64,000 bases of DNA from Tsukamurella paurometabola DSM 20162 (GCF_000092225.1 NC_014158.1:620001-684000), one strand, 5' to 3'; counted from the stretch's first letter, positions 18,326-27,103 are shown. Program-made: numbers and translations. The notes: a model not told the origin generated them from the sequence alone.

Positions 18326-19524
18326 TCCCGCGGCTGGTGGCCACGGCCCCCACGTGTCGCCCACCGGGCCACCGCGAACTGCTGGTGCTCGGCCCCTCGC
18401 TCGGCACGAGCGCGGCGATCTGGCAGACGGTGGCGGAGCTGCTCGGTGACCGGTACGACATGCTGGCCTGGGACCTCCCCGGCCACGGCGGATCACCGTC
18501 GCCCGACGGCGCATTCGACCTGGGGGAGTTGGCCGATGCGGTTCTCGCCCTCGTCGACTCCCACGATCCGGGGGTGGCCTTCCACTACGCGGGCGACTCG
18601 GTGGGCGGCGCCGTCGGTGCCGAGCTCGCGCTGCGCGCCCCCGACCGCGTGCGCTCGCTCGCCATGGTGTGCAGCGCCGCACGGTTCGGTGATCCCGGCG
18701 TGTGGCGCGACCGGGCGGCGACGGTTCGCGCACAGGGCACGACAGCGATGATCCCCGGCGCGAAGCAACGCTGGCTCTCGAATCATTTCCTGGTGCGCTC
18801 CCCGGCCGTGGCCGAGGATCTGTTCGCGGGGCTGGCCAGCGTGAGCGACGCGGGATATGCGGCGGTGTGCGAGGCGCTCGCCGGATACGACGTGCGGGAT
18901 AGATTGCCCTCGTTGCAGATTCCGTTTCTCGCCGTCGGCGGCGAGCTCGACGTGGTGTGCCCGCCGCGGGAGGTGCGGGCCCTGGCCGATGCGGTCCCGC
19001 AGGGCCGTCACGAGGTGCTCGCCGGTGTCGCGCATCTCGCGCCGGTCGAGGCGCCGCACCTGGTGGCCGCTGCGCTGGCCGATCACTGTGCGGCGGCCAC
19101 CGCCCGGGCGGTGCGATCGGCCACGGTCACCGCCCGGCAGCGGTACGACGCCGGTATGGCGGTGCGCCGTCAGGTGCTGGGGGACGCCCATGTCGACCGC
19201 GCCACGGTGCGTGGATTCGGCTCCGATTTCCAGGAGTTCATCACGCGGACCGCGTGGGGCGATGTGTGGACCGGCACCGAATTGACCCGCCGCGAGCGCT
19301 CCATCGCGGTGCTCACCGCGCTGCTGGCGCTGGGGCACTGGAACGAATTCGCCATGCACGTGCGCGCCGCGCTCCGTAACGGATTGGGGCGCGACGAGAT
19401 CGAGGCGGTACTCATGCAGAGCGCTATCTACTGCGGCGTCCCCGCGGCCAATGCGGCATTCGGGATTGCCCGCCGGGTGTTCGCGGAGATCGACGCCGAG
19501 GAAGGGAAGAACGCCGATGCCTGA
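18322..19524 (+). CDS. pcaL: Fused 3-oxoadipate enol-lactonase / 4-carboxymuconolactone decarboxylase
   Basis: Bifunctional enzyme carrying out the decarboxylation and lactone hydrolysis that give beta-ketoadipate. Residues 1 to about 260 are an alpha/beta hydrolase (PcaD) with nucleophile Ser93 in AGDSVGG and the C-terminal catalytic His region GVAHLAPVEAP. Residues about 270-400 are the PcaC decarboxylase with LTRRERSIAVLTALLALGHW. The fusion is known from Streptomyces and Rhodococcus. It overlaps pcaB by 4 nt and pcaF by 8 nt. Confidence 0.95.
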   Translation: MIPRLVATAPTCRPPGHRELLVLGPSLGTSAAIWQTVAELLGDRYDMLAWDLPGHGGSPSPDGAFDLGELADAVLALVDSHDPGVAFHYAGDSVGGAVGAELALRAPDRVRSLAMVCSAARFGDPGVWRDRAATVRAQGTTAMIPGAKQRWLSNHFLVRSPAVAEDLFAGLASVSDAGYAAVCEALAGYDVRDRLPSLQIPFLAVGGELDVVCPPREVRALADAVPQGRHEVLAGVAHLAPVEAPHLVAAALADHCAAATARAVRSATVTARQRYDAGMAVRRQVLGDAHVDRATVRGFGSDFQEFITRTAWGDVWTGTELTRRERSIAVLTALLALGHWNEFAMHVRAALRNGLGRDEIEAVLMQSAIYCGVPAANAAFGIARRVFAEIDAEEGKNADA

Positions 19525-20740
19525 CGCCTTCGTCTACGACGCGTTGCGGACACCGTTCGGGCGGTACGGCGGCGCATTGTCCGGCATCCGGCCCGACGAT
19601 CTCGCGGCGCACGTGGTGCGGCGCCTCGTCGATCGGGCACCCGGCCTTGCTGCGAGCGACGGCGCCGCGATCGACGAGGTGATTCTCGGCAATGCCAACG
19701 GCGCGGGGGAGGACAACCGCAACGTCGCCCGCATGGCGGCACTGCTGGCGGGCCTCCCTGTCACGGTGCCCGGCACCACCGTCAACCGGCTGTGCGGGTC
19801 GTCGCTGGACGCGGTGATCACCGGATCGCGGCAGATCGAGGTGGCCGATGCCGAGATCGTGCTCGCGGGCGGGGTGGAATCGATGTCTCGCGCGCCGTGG
19901 GTGCTGCCGAAGCCGGATCGCGCCTTCCCGTCGGGCGATCAGGCGTTGGCATCCACCACACTCGGTTGGCGCTTGGTGAACCCGCGCATGCCCGCTGAGT
20001 GGACCGTTTCCCTGGGCGAGGCCACCGAGCAACTGCGGCAGGCGCACGGCATCACCCGGCAGCGCCAGGACGATTTCGCGGCGCGATCGCATCGCGCCGC
20101 GCATCGGGCCTGGGAGGAGGGGGTCTACGCGGATCTGGTCGATCCGGTGCCCGGAACGGACCTGGACCGGGACGAGTCCATCCGCCCCGGCACCACCGTC
20201 GAGGCGTTGTCCGCGCTGCGGCCGTCCTTCCGCCCGGCGGCGCCGGAGCCGGAGGGAGGAACCGTGACCGCGGGCAATGCGTCGCCACTGTCCGACGGTG
20301 CCGCCGCAGTCCTGCTGGGATCGGCGGGAGCGGAGGAGACGATCGGCGCGGCTCCGACGGCGCGCATCGCCGGACGGGGCGCATCGGCGGGCGCGCCGCA
20401 AAGCTTCGGTGCCGCCCCGATCGAGGCGGCCGACCGGGCGCTCCGCCGCGCGGGGATCGAGTGGTCGGACGTGGGGGCCGTCGAACTCAACGAGGCCTTC
20501 GCCGCCCAGGCACTGGTGTGCCTGGACGCGTGGGGCATCGAGCCGGGGATCGTCAATCGGTTCGGGGGCGCGATCGCGCTCGGACATCCGCTGGGCGCCT
20601 CGGGCGCCCGCTTGATCGGGACTCTGGCGCACACGCTGCGGGTTACCCGGCAGCGCTGGGGCGTCGCGGCATTGTGTATCGGCGTCGGACAGGGCCTGGC
20701 CCTCGTGCTCGAAAACGTCGACGTAACAGGTGATCTGTGA
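19517..20740 (+). CDS. pcaF: 3-oxoadipyl-CoA thiolase
   Basis: Last step: splits beta-ketoadipyl-CoA into succinyl-CoA and acetyl-CoA. Thiolase of 407 residues with acyl-enzyme Cys93 in RLCGSSLDA, the NEAFAAQ motif, GHPLGASGAR with the catalytic His, and the C-terminal Cys in LCIGVGQG. The ATG at 19517 starts the conserved PDAFVYDALRTPFGRYGG and overlaps the pcaL end by 8 nt. A common alternative label is acetyl-CoA acetyltransferase, but the operon decides the role. Confidence 0.94.
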   Translation: MPDAFVYDALRTPFGRYGGALSGIRPDDLAAHVVRRLVDRAPGLAASDGAAIDEVILGNANGAGEDNRNVARMAALLAGLPVTVPGTTVNRLCGSSLDAVITGSRQIEVADAEIVLAGGVESMSRAPWVLPKPDRAFPSGDQALASTTLGWRLVNPRMPAEWTVSLGEATEQLRQAHGITRQRQDDFAARSHRAAHRAWEEGVYADLVDPVPGTDLDRDESIRPGTTVEALSALRPSFRPAAPEPEGGTVTAGNASPLSDGAAAVLLGSAGAEETIGAAPTARIAGRGASAGAPQSFGAAPIEAADRALRRAGIEWSDVGAVELNEAFAAQALVCLDAWGIEPGIVNRFGGAIALGHPLGASGARLIGTLAHTLRVTRQRWGVAALCIGVGQGLALVLENVDVTGDL

Positions 20741-21402
20741 TGATCGTGGAATTCGCTCGGAACCCGCTGGATGCGGTGCAGGGTGTGCGCGACGGTGCAA
20801 CGGTGATGGTGGGCGGTTTCGGCGACGCCGGCCAGCCCTTCGAGCTGATCGACGCGCTTCTGGAAGGCGGCGCCGGCGATCTGACCATCGTGAACAACAA
20901 TGCGGGCCAAGGTGACCGAGGCCTCGCACTGCTGATCCAGAAGGGACGGGTCCGCAAGGTGATCTGCTCCTTCCCCCGACAGAGCGATTCCTGGCACTTC
21001 GATGAGGCGTATCGCGCGGGGAGGATCGACCTCGAACTCGTCCCGCAGGGAAACCTCGCCGAGCGGATCCGTGCCGCCGGTGCGGGCATCGGCGGCTTCT
21101 TCACACCGACCGGATTCGGAACGGTGCTGGCCGAAGGGAAGGAGACCCGGATCATCGACGGCCGCGGATACGTCTTCGAGGCCCCGCTGCACGCCGATAT
21201 CGCGCTGATCAAGGCACTCAAGGCCGACCGCGTGGGAAACCTGGTGTACCGGAAGACCGCCCGGAACTTCGGCCCGATCATGGCGGCCGCCGCACGGCGC
21301 ACCGTGGCCCAGGTGTCCGAGATCGTGCCCACCGGCGCGATCGATCCGGAGGTCGTGGTGACGCCCGGCATCTACGTGAACACGATCGTGGAGGTGCAGT
21401 GA
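20740..21402 (+). CDS. pcaI: 3-oxoacid CoA-transferase subunit A
   Basis: Alpha subunit of the enzyme that moves CoA from succinyl-CoA to beta-ketoadipate. The N-terminal glycine-rich segment DGATVMVGGFGDAGQPFELIDA, the INNNAG-like IVNNNAGQGDRG and the GGFFTPTGFGT motif identify it. ATG 20740 shares one base with the pcaF TGA and has AGGTGA about 5 nt upstream; GTG 20737 is the alternative. Its TGA shares one base with the pcaJ ATG. Confidence 0.94.
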   Translation: MIVEFARNPLDAVQGVRDGATVMVGGFGDAGQPFELIDALLEGGAGDLTIVNNNAGQGDRGLALLIQKGRVRKVICSFPRQSDSWHFDEAYRAGRIDLELVPQGNLAERIRAAGAGIGGFFTPTGFGTVLAEGKETRIIDGRGYVFEAPLHADIALIKALKADRVGNLVYRKTARNFGPIMAAAARRTVAQVSEIVPTGAIDPEVVVTPGIYVNTIVEVQ

Positions 21403-22061
21403 TGGAACAGGTCGCGTACACACGCTCGGAACCTCTGGCCCGCGGGGAGATGGCCGCGATGGTCGCGGCGGACATCCAGCGGGGTGCCTTCGTGAATCTG
21501 GGAATCGGTCTTCCCACCACGATCGCCGATCACCTGCGGCCCGAGCAGCGCGTCACACTGCACACCGAGAACGGGATGCTGGGCATGGGCCCTGCCGCCG
21601 TGGGCGACCGGATCGATCCCGATCTGATCAATGCGGGCAAGGCGCCGGTCACGGAGTTGCCGGGCGCCTCCTACTTCCACCACGCCGACTCGTTCGCGAT
21701 CATGCGCGGCGGACACCTCGACGTGTGCGTGCTGGGCGCCTTTCAGGTCTCCGCCGCGGGCGACCTGGCCAACTGGCACACGGGGGCCGAGGATGCGATA
21801 CCAGCGGTGGGCGGTGCGATGGACCTCGCGACCGGGGCGCGCGAGGTGTGGGTGATGATGACGCTGCAGGACAAGACCGGCGGTCCGAAACTGGTGCAGC
21901 ACTGCACCTACCCCGTGACCGGGCTTTCGTGTGTGACCCGCGTGTACACCGAGCGGGCTGTGTTCCTGCTCTCGCCGGACGGGGTACGCGTGCGCGAGAG
22001 CTTCGGCTGTACGGTCGACGACCTGCGCGGCATCGTCGAAGTCGTGCTGCAGGGAGATTAG
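21402..22061 (+). CDS. pcaJ: 3-oxoacid CoA-transferase subunit B
   Basis: Beta subunit of the beta-ketoadipate CoA-transferase. It carries the active-site Glu in HTENGMLGMGP and the segment NLGIGLPTTIADHL typical of the family; the C-terminal half has GAMDLATGAREVWVMM. Length 219 is usual. Last catabolic gene in the operon; pcaR starts 53 nt downstream. Confidence 0.95.
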   Translation: MEQVAYTRSEPLARGEMAAMVAADIQRGAFVNLGIGLPTTIADHLRPEQRVTLHTENGMLGMGPAAVGDRIDPDLINAGKAPVTELPGASYFHHADSFAIMRGGHLDVCVLGAFQVSAAGDLANWHTGAEDAIPAVGGAMDLATGAREVWVMMTLQDKTGGPKLVQHCTYPVTGLSCVTRVYTERAVFLLSPDGVRVRESFGCTVDDLRGIVEVVLQGD

Positions 22062-22114
22062 GCTGATCGCGGGCCCGAACCGAGGCCCGTCGCCCCCGAT
22101 GACGAGGAGACCGC

Positions 22115-22921
22115 GTGAGCCCGGACCGAAGCGAGGACGTGCGACCGCAGGCGGGCGACCAGTACGTGCAGTCGTTGGCCCGTGGCCTCGAGGTGATCCG
22201 CGCCTTCGACGCCGAGCACCAGGCCATGACTCTGTCCGAGGTGGCCTCCCGGACCGGACTGACGCGAGCCACGGCGCGCCGGTTCCTGTTGACCCTCGTC
22301 GAACTCGGGTACGTGCGTTCGGACGACCGCGATTTCGGCCTCACGCCGCTGGTGCTGCAATTGGGCTACGCGTACCTCGCCGGTCAACCGCTGCCCGAGT
22401 TGGCGCAGCCGATTCTCGAACGCCTCTCGCATCGCGAGCAGGAGTCCACATCGCTCGCGGTGCTCGACGGCACGGACATCGTGTACCTGACGCGCGTGCA
22501 TACGCGCCGCATCATGACGGTGGGCATCAGCCCGGGTACGCGGTTCCCCGCATACGCCACGTCGATGGGCCGCGTCCTGCTGGCGGCCGCCGACGGAGAC
22601 GAGCTCGATGACTACTTCGCGAGGGCGACGCTCGACCCGCTCACCCCGCGCACCCTCACCACTCGCGCAGCGCTGGAGGCCGAGCTCGCACGAGTCCGCA
22701 CACAGGGATACGCGATGGTCGACCAGGAGCTCGAGGTGGGCCTGCGCTCACTCGCGGTGCCCGTGCCGGGGCGCGACGGTCGGCCCCGGGCGGCTATCAA
22801 CATGGCGCTGTCCGCGCGTCTCGACGGTGCCGACGAGCCGACCGTCGAGCACCGGGTCGCCGCGCTGAGCGCGGCTGCCGCCGATATCGCCGAGGCGGCC
22901 AGAGCAGCCGGCATCGACTGA
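22115..22921 (+). CDS. pcaR: IclR-family regulator of the pca genes, PcaR
   Basis: Transcription regulator of 268 residues. An N-terminal winged helix (YVQSLARGLEVIRAFDAEHQAMTLSEVA..., with GLTRATARRFLLTLVELGYV) and a C-terminal IclR ligand domain (RIMTVGISPGTRFPAYATSMGRVLLA) match the PcaR/PobR group, which sense beta-ketoadipate or protocatechuate. GAGGAG precedes the GTG. It lies between pcaJ and pcaK and is the natural candidate to bind the GTTCG-N5-CGAAC boxes before pcaH and pcaK. Confidence 0.9.
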   Translation: MSPDRSEDVRPQAGDQYVQSLARGLEVIRAFDAEHQAMTLSEVASRTGLTRATARRFLLTLVELGYVRSDDRDFGLTPLVLQLGYAYLAGQPLPELAQPILERLSHREQESTSLAVLDGTDIVYLTRVHTRRIMTVGISPGTRFPAYATSMGRVLLAAADGDELDDYFARATLDPLTPRTLTTRAALEAELARVRTQGYAMVDQELEVGLRSLAVPVPGRDGRPRAAINMALSARLDGADEPTVEHRVAALSAAAADIAEAARAAGID

Positions 22922-22992
22922 CGCGGCTTCCGAAACCGCAGTTCATCGCTCCTCTCGCAGAGTTCTTCGGTGGTCGCTCACCACGTCACCGT

Positions 22993-23039
22993 GTTCGTAT
23001 GACGAACAGTTGTGCAATCAGCGAACGCGTGGATAGTAT
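22993..23039 (+). promoter_or_regulatory. pcaK promoter with putative PcaR boxes
   Basis: Box 1 GTTCGTATGACGAAC (22993-23007) is an inverted repeat with six-base arms. A weaker second site, GTGCAATCAGCGAAC (23012-23026), keeps the right arm CGAAC 19 bp from the first, the same spacing as at pcaH. The -35 box TTGTGC (23010-23015) and -10 box TAGTAT (23034-23039) are 18 nt apart, again as at pcaH. Transcription would start near 23046, about 43 nt before pcaK. Confidence 0.65.
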
Positions 23040-23088
23040 GGCGATGCGCTTATGGCGCAGGTCACATTCGATCGTCGATGGAGATCCG

Positions 23089-24366
23089 ATGGCATCCACA
23101 CCACTGACCCCGGCCGCGGCGGACGCAGCGCTGCGCTCGGTAGGTTCACCGAGAGCCTGGGGCGCGTTGCTGTGCTGGATGGTCGTCGTGTTCGAGGGGT
23201 ACGACCTGGTGTCCCTTGGCGCCGCGATTCCCGCGCTGCTCGACACCGGGCACCTCGGAATGACCGCATCGGACCTGCGCGCCGTCGCCACGGTCTCGCT
23301 GGTCGGCGTCGGCATCGGTGCGGCGGTCACCGGTGCGATCTCCGACCGCTACGGACGCCGCGGCCCACTCGTGGCGTGCGTGCTGTTGTTCTCCGTGTTC
23401 ACGCTGCTGGTTCCGGTCATGCCCACGGTGTGGGCGCTCGCCGCCGTCCGGTTCATCGCCGGCCTCGGCATGGGCGGCTGTATGCCGGTGGCGCTCACTG
23501 CAATGCAAGAGGCTGCGCCCGAGCGAAAATCGAACGCCAGCGCGGTCACGATGACCGGCTATCACGTGGGTGCAGTCCTGGCCTCGCTGATCGCATTGCT
23601 CGCCGGAAACTCGTGGCAGTGGCTGTTCTACGGCGGCGGTATCCTCGGCCTGCTGTTGGTTCCGGTGATCGCTCTCCGCATGCCGGAGACCGCCGTCGTG
23701 GCCGGGACCGCCAAACCGATTGCGGCGCAGCGTGCCGATCGTGCGTCGGTGCTGCAGGCGCCGTACCTGCGGACCACGCTCATGCTGTTCGTCGCCGCCT
23801 TCTTGGGGCTGCTGGTGGTGTACGGGCTCAACACCTGGCTGCCGCAACTGATGCGTGGCGCCGGTTACCCGGTGTCCACCGCGCTGGTGATGCTGCTGGT
23901 GTTGAACGTGGGCGCGGTGGCCGGTTTGATGATCGGCGGCAGGGTCGCGGACCGTCTTGGCGCGCAACGGGTCACGGTGTTGTGGTTCGCCGCTGCCAGC
24001 GTGATGCTGGCGCTGCTGAGCATCAAGGTGGCCAACCAGGTGGTGCTCGACGTGGTGATCTTCGTGACCGGATTCTTCGTGTTCACTGCGCAGGTGCTGC
24101 TGTACGGCCTGATCGGATACCTCTATCCCCGAACGAAGGTCGGTACCGCGATGGGCCTGGTCTCCGCGGTCGGGCGCCTCGGTGCCATCGCCGGGCCGTG
24201 GGTCACGGGCAGCCTCGTCGTGGCCGGTATCGGATATCCCTGGGGCTTCTACTTCTTCGCCGTCGCGGCAGGCCTGGCGGCGCTGGCCGTGGTCGCGGTG
24301 CCGCGGCCCGCTCGCGAGGAGCAGGCTGCGGATTCAGCCGCGGAACAGGCCGCGCGCGTGGCGTGA
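23089..24366 (+). CDS. pcaK: Aromatic acid:H+ symporter, PcaK-like MFS transporter
   Basis: Importer of protocatechuate or 4-hydroxybenzoate (AAHS family of the MFS). The 425-residue protein has about twelve membrane segments; the first carries the family motif VVFEGYDLVSLGAAIPAL with the essential acidic residues, and the loop ISDRYGRRGPL is the MFS signature. The ATG at 23089 has GGAGAT 5 nt upstream; upstream in-frame starts would add a non-conserved, charged leader. It follows pcaR and has its own PcaR-box promoter. Confidence 0.9.
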   Translation: MASTPLTPAAADAALRSVGSPRAWGALLCWMVVVFEGYDLVSLGAAIPALLDTGHLGMTASDLRAVATVSLVGVGIGAAVTGAISDRYGRRGPLVACVLLFSVFTLLVPVMPTVWALAAVRFIAGLGMGGCMPVALTAMQEAAPERKSNASAVTMTGYHVGAVLASLIALLAGNSWQWLFYGGGILGLLLVPVIALRMPETAVVAGTAKPIAAQRADRASVLQAPYLRTTLMLFVAAFLGLLVVYGLNTWLPQLMRGAGYPVSTALVMLLVLNVGAVAGLMIGGRVADRLGAQRVTVLWFAAASVMLALLSIKVANQVVLDVVIFVTGFFVFTAQVLLYGLIGYLYPRTKVGTAMGLVSAVGRLGAIAGPWVTGSLVVAGIGYPWGFYFFAVAAGLAALAVVAVPRPAREEQAADSAAEQAARVA

Positions 24367-24372
24367 CGCGGG

Positions 24373-25344
24373 TCAGCGCACCACGTGCGGCATCAGGGCG
24401 TCGGGCGGGATGTGACCGAATTTGCCGGCGTTGAAGTCTTCCATCGCCTGGATCAGTTCGGCTTTGGTGTTCATCACGAACGGGCCGTATTGCACCACGG
24501 GCTCGCGGATCGGCTGCCCGCCCAGGATCAACACCTCCAGCGCGGGCCGGTTCGCATCCTGAGATTCGTCGGCGCGCACCGTGATCCGGTCGCCGGGGCC
24601 GAGCTGCGCGAGCTGGCCCTCGTGGATCGGGTGGCCGACGGGTCCCACGGTGCCGCGCCCGCTGAGCACGTAGACCAGCGCGTTGAAGTCGCGGTTCCAC
24701 GGCAGCGAGGCCTCGGCGCCCGGGGCAACGGTGGCGTGCACGAAGTTGATCGGCGTGCGGGTGCTGCCGGGGCCCTGATGGCCGTCCACCTCACCCGCCA
24801 CGATGCGGATCAGCGCGCCGCCGTCCGGGGTGGTGACCAGTTTCGTCTGGCCGCCCTCCAGATTCTGGTAGGCGGGTGTCGAGAACTTCTCGCTGGCAGG
24901 CAGGTTCACCCACAGTTGGATGCCGTGGAAGGTGCCGCCGGACTCCACCAGCTCGGCGGGCGGGGTCTCGATGTGCAGGATGCCGGAGCCGGCGGTCATC
25001 CACTGTGTGGCGCCGTCGGAGATCAGTCCGCCGCCGCCGTGGCTGTCCTGGTGCTGGAACAGGCCGTCGATCATGTAGGTCACGGTCTCGAAGCCGCGGT
25101 GCGGGTGCCAGCTGGTGCCCTTGGGTTCACCGGGCTCGTACTCGACCTCGCCCATCTGGTCCATGTGGACGAACGGGTCGAGGTCGCGCGGGTGCACACC
25201 GGCGAAGGCGCGCACCACGGGAAAGCCCTCGCCCTCGTAGCCGCGCGGACCGGTGGTGATCTTCCGGACGGGGCGGTCGGTCTCGCCCGCGGTCGCGGCG
25301 GCGATATGGGGGAGGGTGAGGGTATCGGCGGTCACGGCGGGCAT
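24373..25344 (-). CDS. Pirin family protein
   Basis: Bicupin protein of 323 residues. The pirin metal site is intact: His80 and His82 in SWHPHRGFE, His124 and Glu126 in ILHIET. Bacterial pirins act as quercetinase-like dioxygenases or redox-linked regulators; which applies here is unknown. The N-terminal pirin domain includes FVHMDQMGEVEYEPGEPKG. The ATG at 25344 has CAGGAGGA upstream. A perfect palindrome (25388-25407) lies in its promoter, so it is probably controlled by a regulator encoded elsewhere. Convergent with pcaK, 6-nt gap. Confidence 0.9.
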   Translation of the reverse strand: MPAVTADTLTLPHIAAATAGETDRPVRKITTGPRGYEGEGFPVVRAFAGVHPRDLDPFVHMDQMGEVEYEPGEPKGTSWHPHRGFETVTYMIDGLFQHQDSHGGGGLISDGATQWMTAGSGILHIETPPAELVESGGTFHGIQLWVNLPASEKFSTPAYQNLEGGQTKLVTTPDGGALIRIVAGEVDGHQGPGSTRTPINFVHATVAPGAEASLPWNRDFNALVYVLSGRGTVGPVGHPIHEGQLAQLGPGDRITVRADESQDANRPALEVLILGGQPIREPVVQYGPFVMNTKAELIQAMEDFNAGKFGHIPPDALMPHVVR

Positions 25345-25376
25345 GGTGTCCTCCTGGAAGTGGGCTGCTGTGGCTG

Positions 25377-25407
25377 ACACTACCATCAATCGGACCACGG
25401 TCCGATT
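25377..25407 (-). promoter_or_regulatory. Palindromic operator in the pirin promoter
   Basis: AATCGGACC-AC-GGTCCGATT at 25388-25407 is a perfect inverted repeat of two 9-bp arms. On the minus strand a -10-like TAGTGT (25382-25377) lies just downstream, so the palindrome occupies the spacer and -35 region. The form is typical of TetR-family operators, but no TetR gene is adjacent, so the cognate regulator is unidentified. Confidence 0.6.
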
Positions 25408-25476
25408 AATTCCCGTGAGGTCGCACAGTCACCGGCCACGGCGTTCTCCGAGGGTCGGGATACCGAGAACAGGACG

Positions 25477-25531
25477 CTCTCCGATTCTGTCCGCCGTGGA
25501 TACGGTGTCCGCCGCGGACAGAATCCGAGAG
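25477..25531. repeat. Long inverted repeat upstream of the SUKH-family gene
   Basis: Two 18-base arms at 25477-25494 and 25514-25531 are complementary at 17 of 18 positions, with a 19-base loop. Inside, TGTCCGCCG occurs twice, and TGTCCGC-C-GCGGACA forms a smaller palindrome at 25506-25520. There is no T-run, so it is more likely a protein-binding region or an RNA structure than a terminator. It lies 92 bases before the SUKH-family start. Confidence 0.55.
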
Positions 25532-25622
25532 GTGTTCGGTGGCGGTTCCGCGGTCTCCCGGCGCCCGCCGAGGAATTCTGGATACCGTAGATGCGATCGT
25601 GGATTGCGCAGATGGGAGTGGA

Positions 25623-26222
25623 ATGGATACGGAGACGATGGTCGAGGAGTTGCAGGAGCTCATTGCGGACCTGGCGCGCGAGCGGGTGCGAGCGGGGGAG
25701 GAGGACGGGGACGGTCTCGAGATCCGCCTCGACCTCGATCCAGACGGCCAGGTGATCGCCACCGCCGCACCGGCACCACCCGCGACCGAGGCCGAGATCG
25801 CGCAGGCCGAGGCCGCCCTCGGGCGGCCCTATCCACCGGAATTGCGCGCACTGCTCGGAGTCGCCAACGGATTCCCCGGCTACTTCTACGGCGACACGCT
25901 GCTCGGTACGTCCGGGGTGGGCACCGCCGGGGTGGCGGGATACCCCGCGCAGTTCCCGGCATCGATCTGGGGAATCGCGCGGGAGTACATCGACGAGTGG
26001 TACGCGGCGGAGGTTGGGCGTCTCGAGTTCAGTCCCGAGGACCCGCTCGACTGCATCCCACTGGCATCGGACCCCGACGCCTCAGGGGCGGCGTTCGTGG
26101 TGGCCGGCAGCGGACCCGGATGGGACGCGGGCACCGTCGTCGAGCTCGAGGGCGGAGTCCACCGGTACGAGAACGTGCGCGAGTACCTCCGCGCCCGACT
26201 GGCGCTGGTCCGAGAGGCCTGA
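25623..26222 (+). CDS. SMI1/KNR4 (SUKH) family protein
   Basis: Protein of 199 residues. After an acidic N-terminal helix (ETMVEELQELIADLARERVRAG) it has the SUKH core: ATEAEIAQAEAALGRPYPPELRALLGVANGF, then a beta-rich half. SUKH proteins often give immunity to secreted polymorphic toxins, but no toxin or secretion gene is adjacent, so here it may be an orphan immunity protein or a housekeeping SUKH. ATG 25623 has GGGAG a few bases upstream; the frame opens earlier without a better start. Confidence 0.72.
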   Translation: MDTETMVEELQELIADLARERVRAGEEDGDGLEIRLDLDPDGQVIATAAPAPPATEAEIAQAEAALGRPYPPELRALLGVANGFPGYFYGDTLLGTSGVGTAGVAGYPAQFPASIWGIAREYIDEWYAAEVGRLEFSPEDPLDCIPLASDPDASGAAFVVAGSGPGWDAGTVVELEGGVHRYENVREYLRARLALVREA

Positions 26223-26238
26223 CGGCTAGGGTCGGGGT

Positions 26239-27093
26239 GTGACTCGTGCATGTGGATTCGCCGTCGGGGCCGACGGCACGGAGATCTTCTACATCGACTA
26301 CGGCACCGCGTACGCGGACACCGTCGACCCGACGAAACCGGCGTATCTGCTGATCCACGGTTGGTCGGCGAGCGGGGACTCCTGGGGGTTGCCGCTGGTC
26401 GACGAGCTGACCGCGGCAGGACACCGGGTGGTCACCGTCGACAACCGCGGCCACGGGCGCAGTTCGGTGCCCTCGTCTTTCACGACCGAGGACTTCGCCG
26501 GCGACGTCAGGGCCGTGCGCGAGTTGCTGGGCCTCGATGAGGTGTATCTGGTGGGCTGGTCGTACGGCGGCCTGATCATCGCCGACCACCTCACCGTGTA
26601 CGGCACCGACGGGGTGCTCGGTGTCGGCCTGATCGGTGCGATCACCTCGATCGGCGGAACGAAAGAGGGACAGTTCCCCGCAGGCGTGACCGGCCCCGCG
26701 ATGAACGGCGCTCTGCCCGCTGCGCTGTCGGCGAAACCCGGCACCGCGATCCCGGCCCTGGCGAGCGTCCGGATGCTGCCGAAGGGCTTCGACCAGGAGA
26801 CTCTCGGCCCCGTCGCCCAGCGTGTCTTCGGCCACTCCTTGTCCACCCCGCCTGCGGTGCGCGGCGGGCTGTTCCGGCGCACCGTCGACCATGATGCCGA
26901 CCTCGCGACATGGACCTTCCCGGTATTGATCCAGCACGGACGCGACGATGAGGTGGTTGCCCCGGTCACTGCCGAGCACCACGCGGTGGTGCTACCGCAT
27001 TCCACGCTGTCGTGGTGGGACGGCGGAGGTCACGCGCCCTTCATCGTGGACCCGGCCCGCTGCGCCCGCGAACTCCTCGATCTGCGGGGTTAA
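26239..27093 (+). CDS. Alpha/beta hydrolase
   Basis: Serine hydrolase of 284 residues. The oxyanion-hole motif is [13 protein letters not shown], the nucleophile elbow is GWSYGG, the acid probably lies in QHGRDDEV and the catalytic His in [10 protein letters not shown]. Substrate unknown; esterase, lactonase or haloperoxidase-like activity are all possible. The GTG follows TAGGGT (26227-26232) by 6 nt, the leaderless pattern, and mshA begins 10 nt after its stop. Confidence 0.82.
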   Translation: MTRACGFAVGADGTEIFYIDYGTAYADTVDPTKPAYLLIHGWSASGDSWGLPLVDELTAAGHRVVTVDNRGHGRSSVPSSFTTEDFAGDVRAVRELLGLDEVYLVGWSYGGLIIADHLTVYGTDGVLGVGLIGAITSIGGTKEGQFPAGVTGPAMNGALPAALSAKPGTAIPALASVRMLPKGFDQETLGPVAQRVFGHSLSTPPAVRGGLFRRTVDHDADLATWTFPVLIQHGRDDEVVAPVTAEHHAVVLPHSTLSWWDGGGHAPFIVDPARCARELLDLRG

Positions 27094-27103
27094 GCTGGAC
27101 GGC

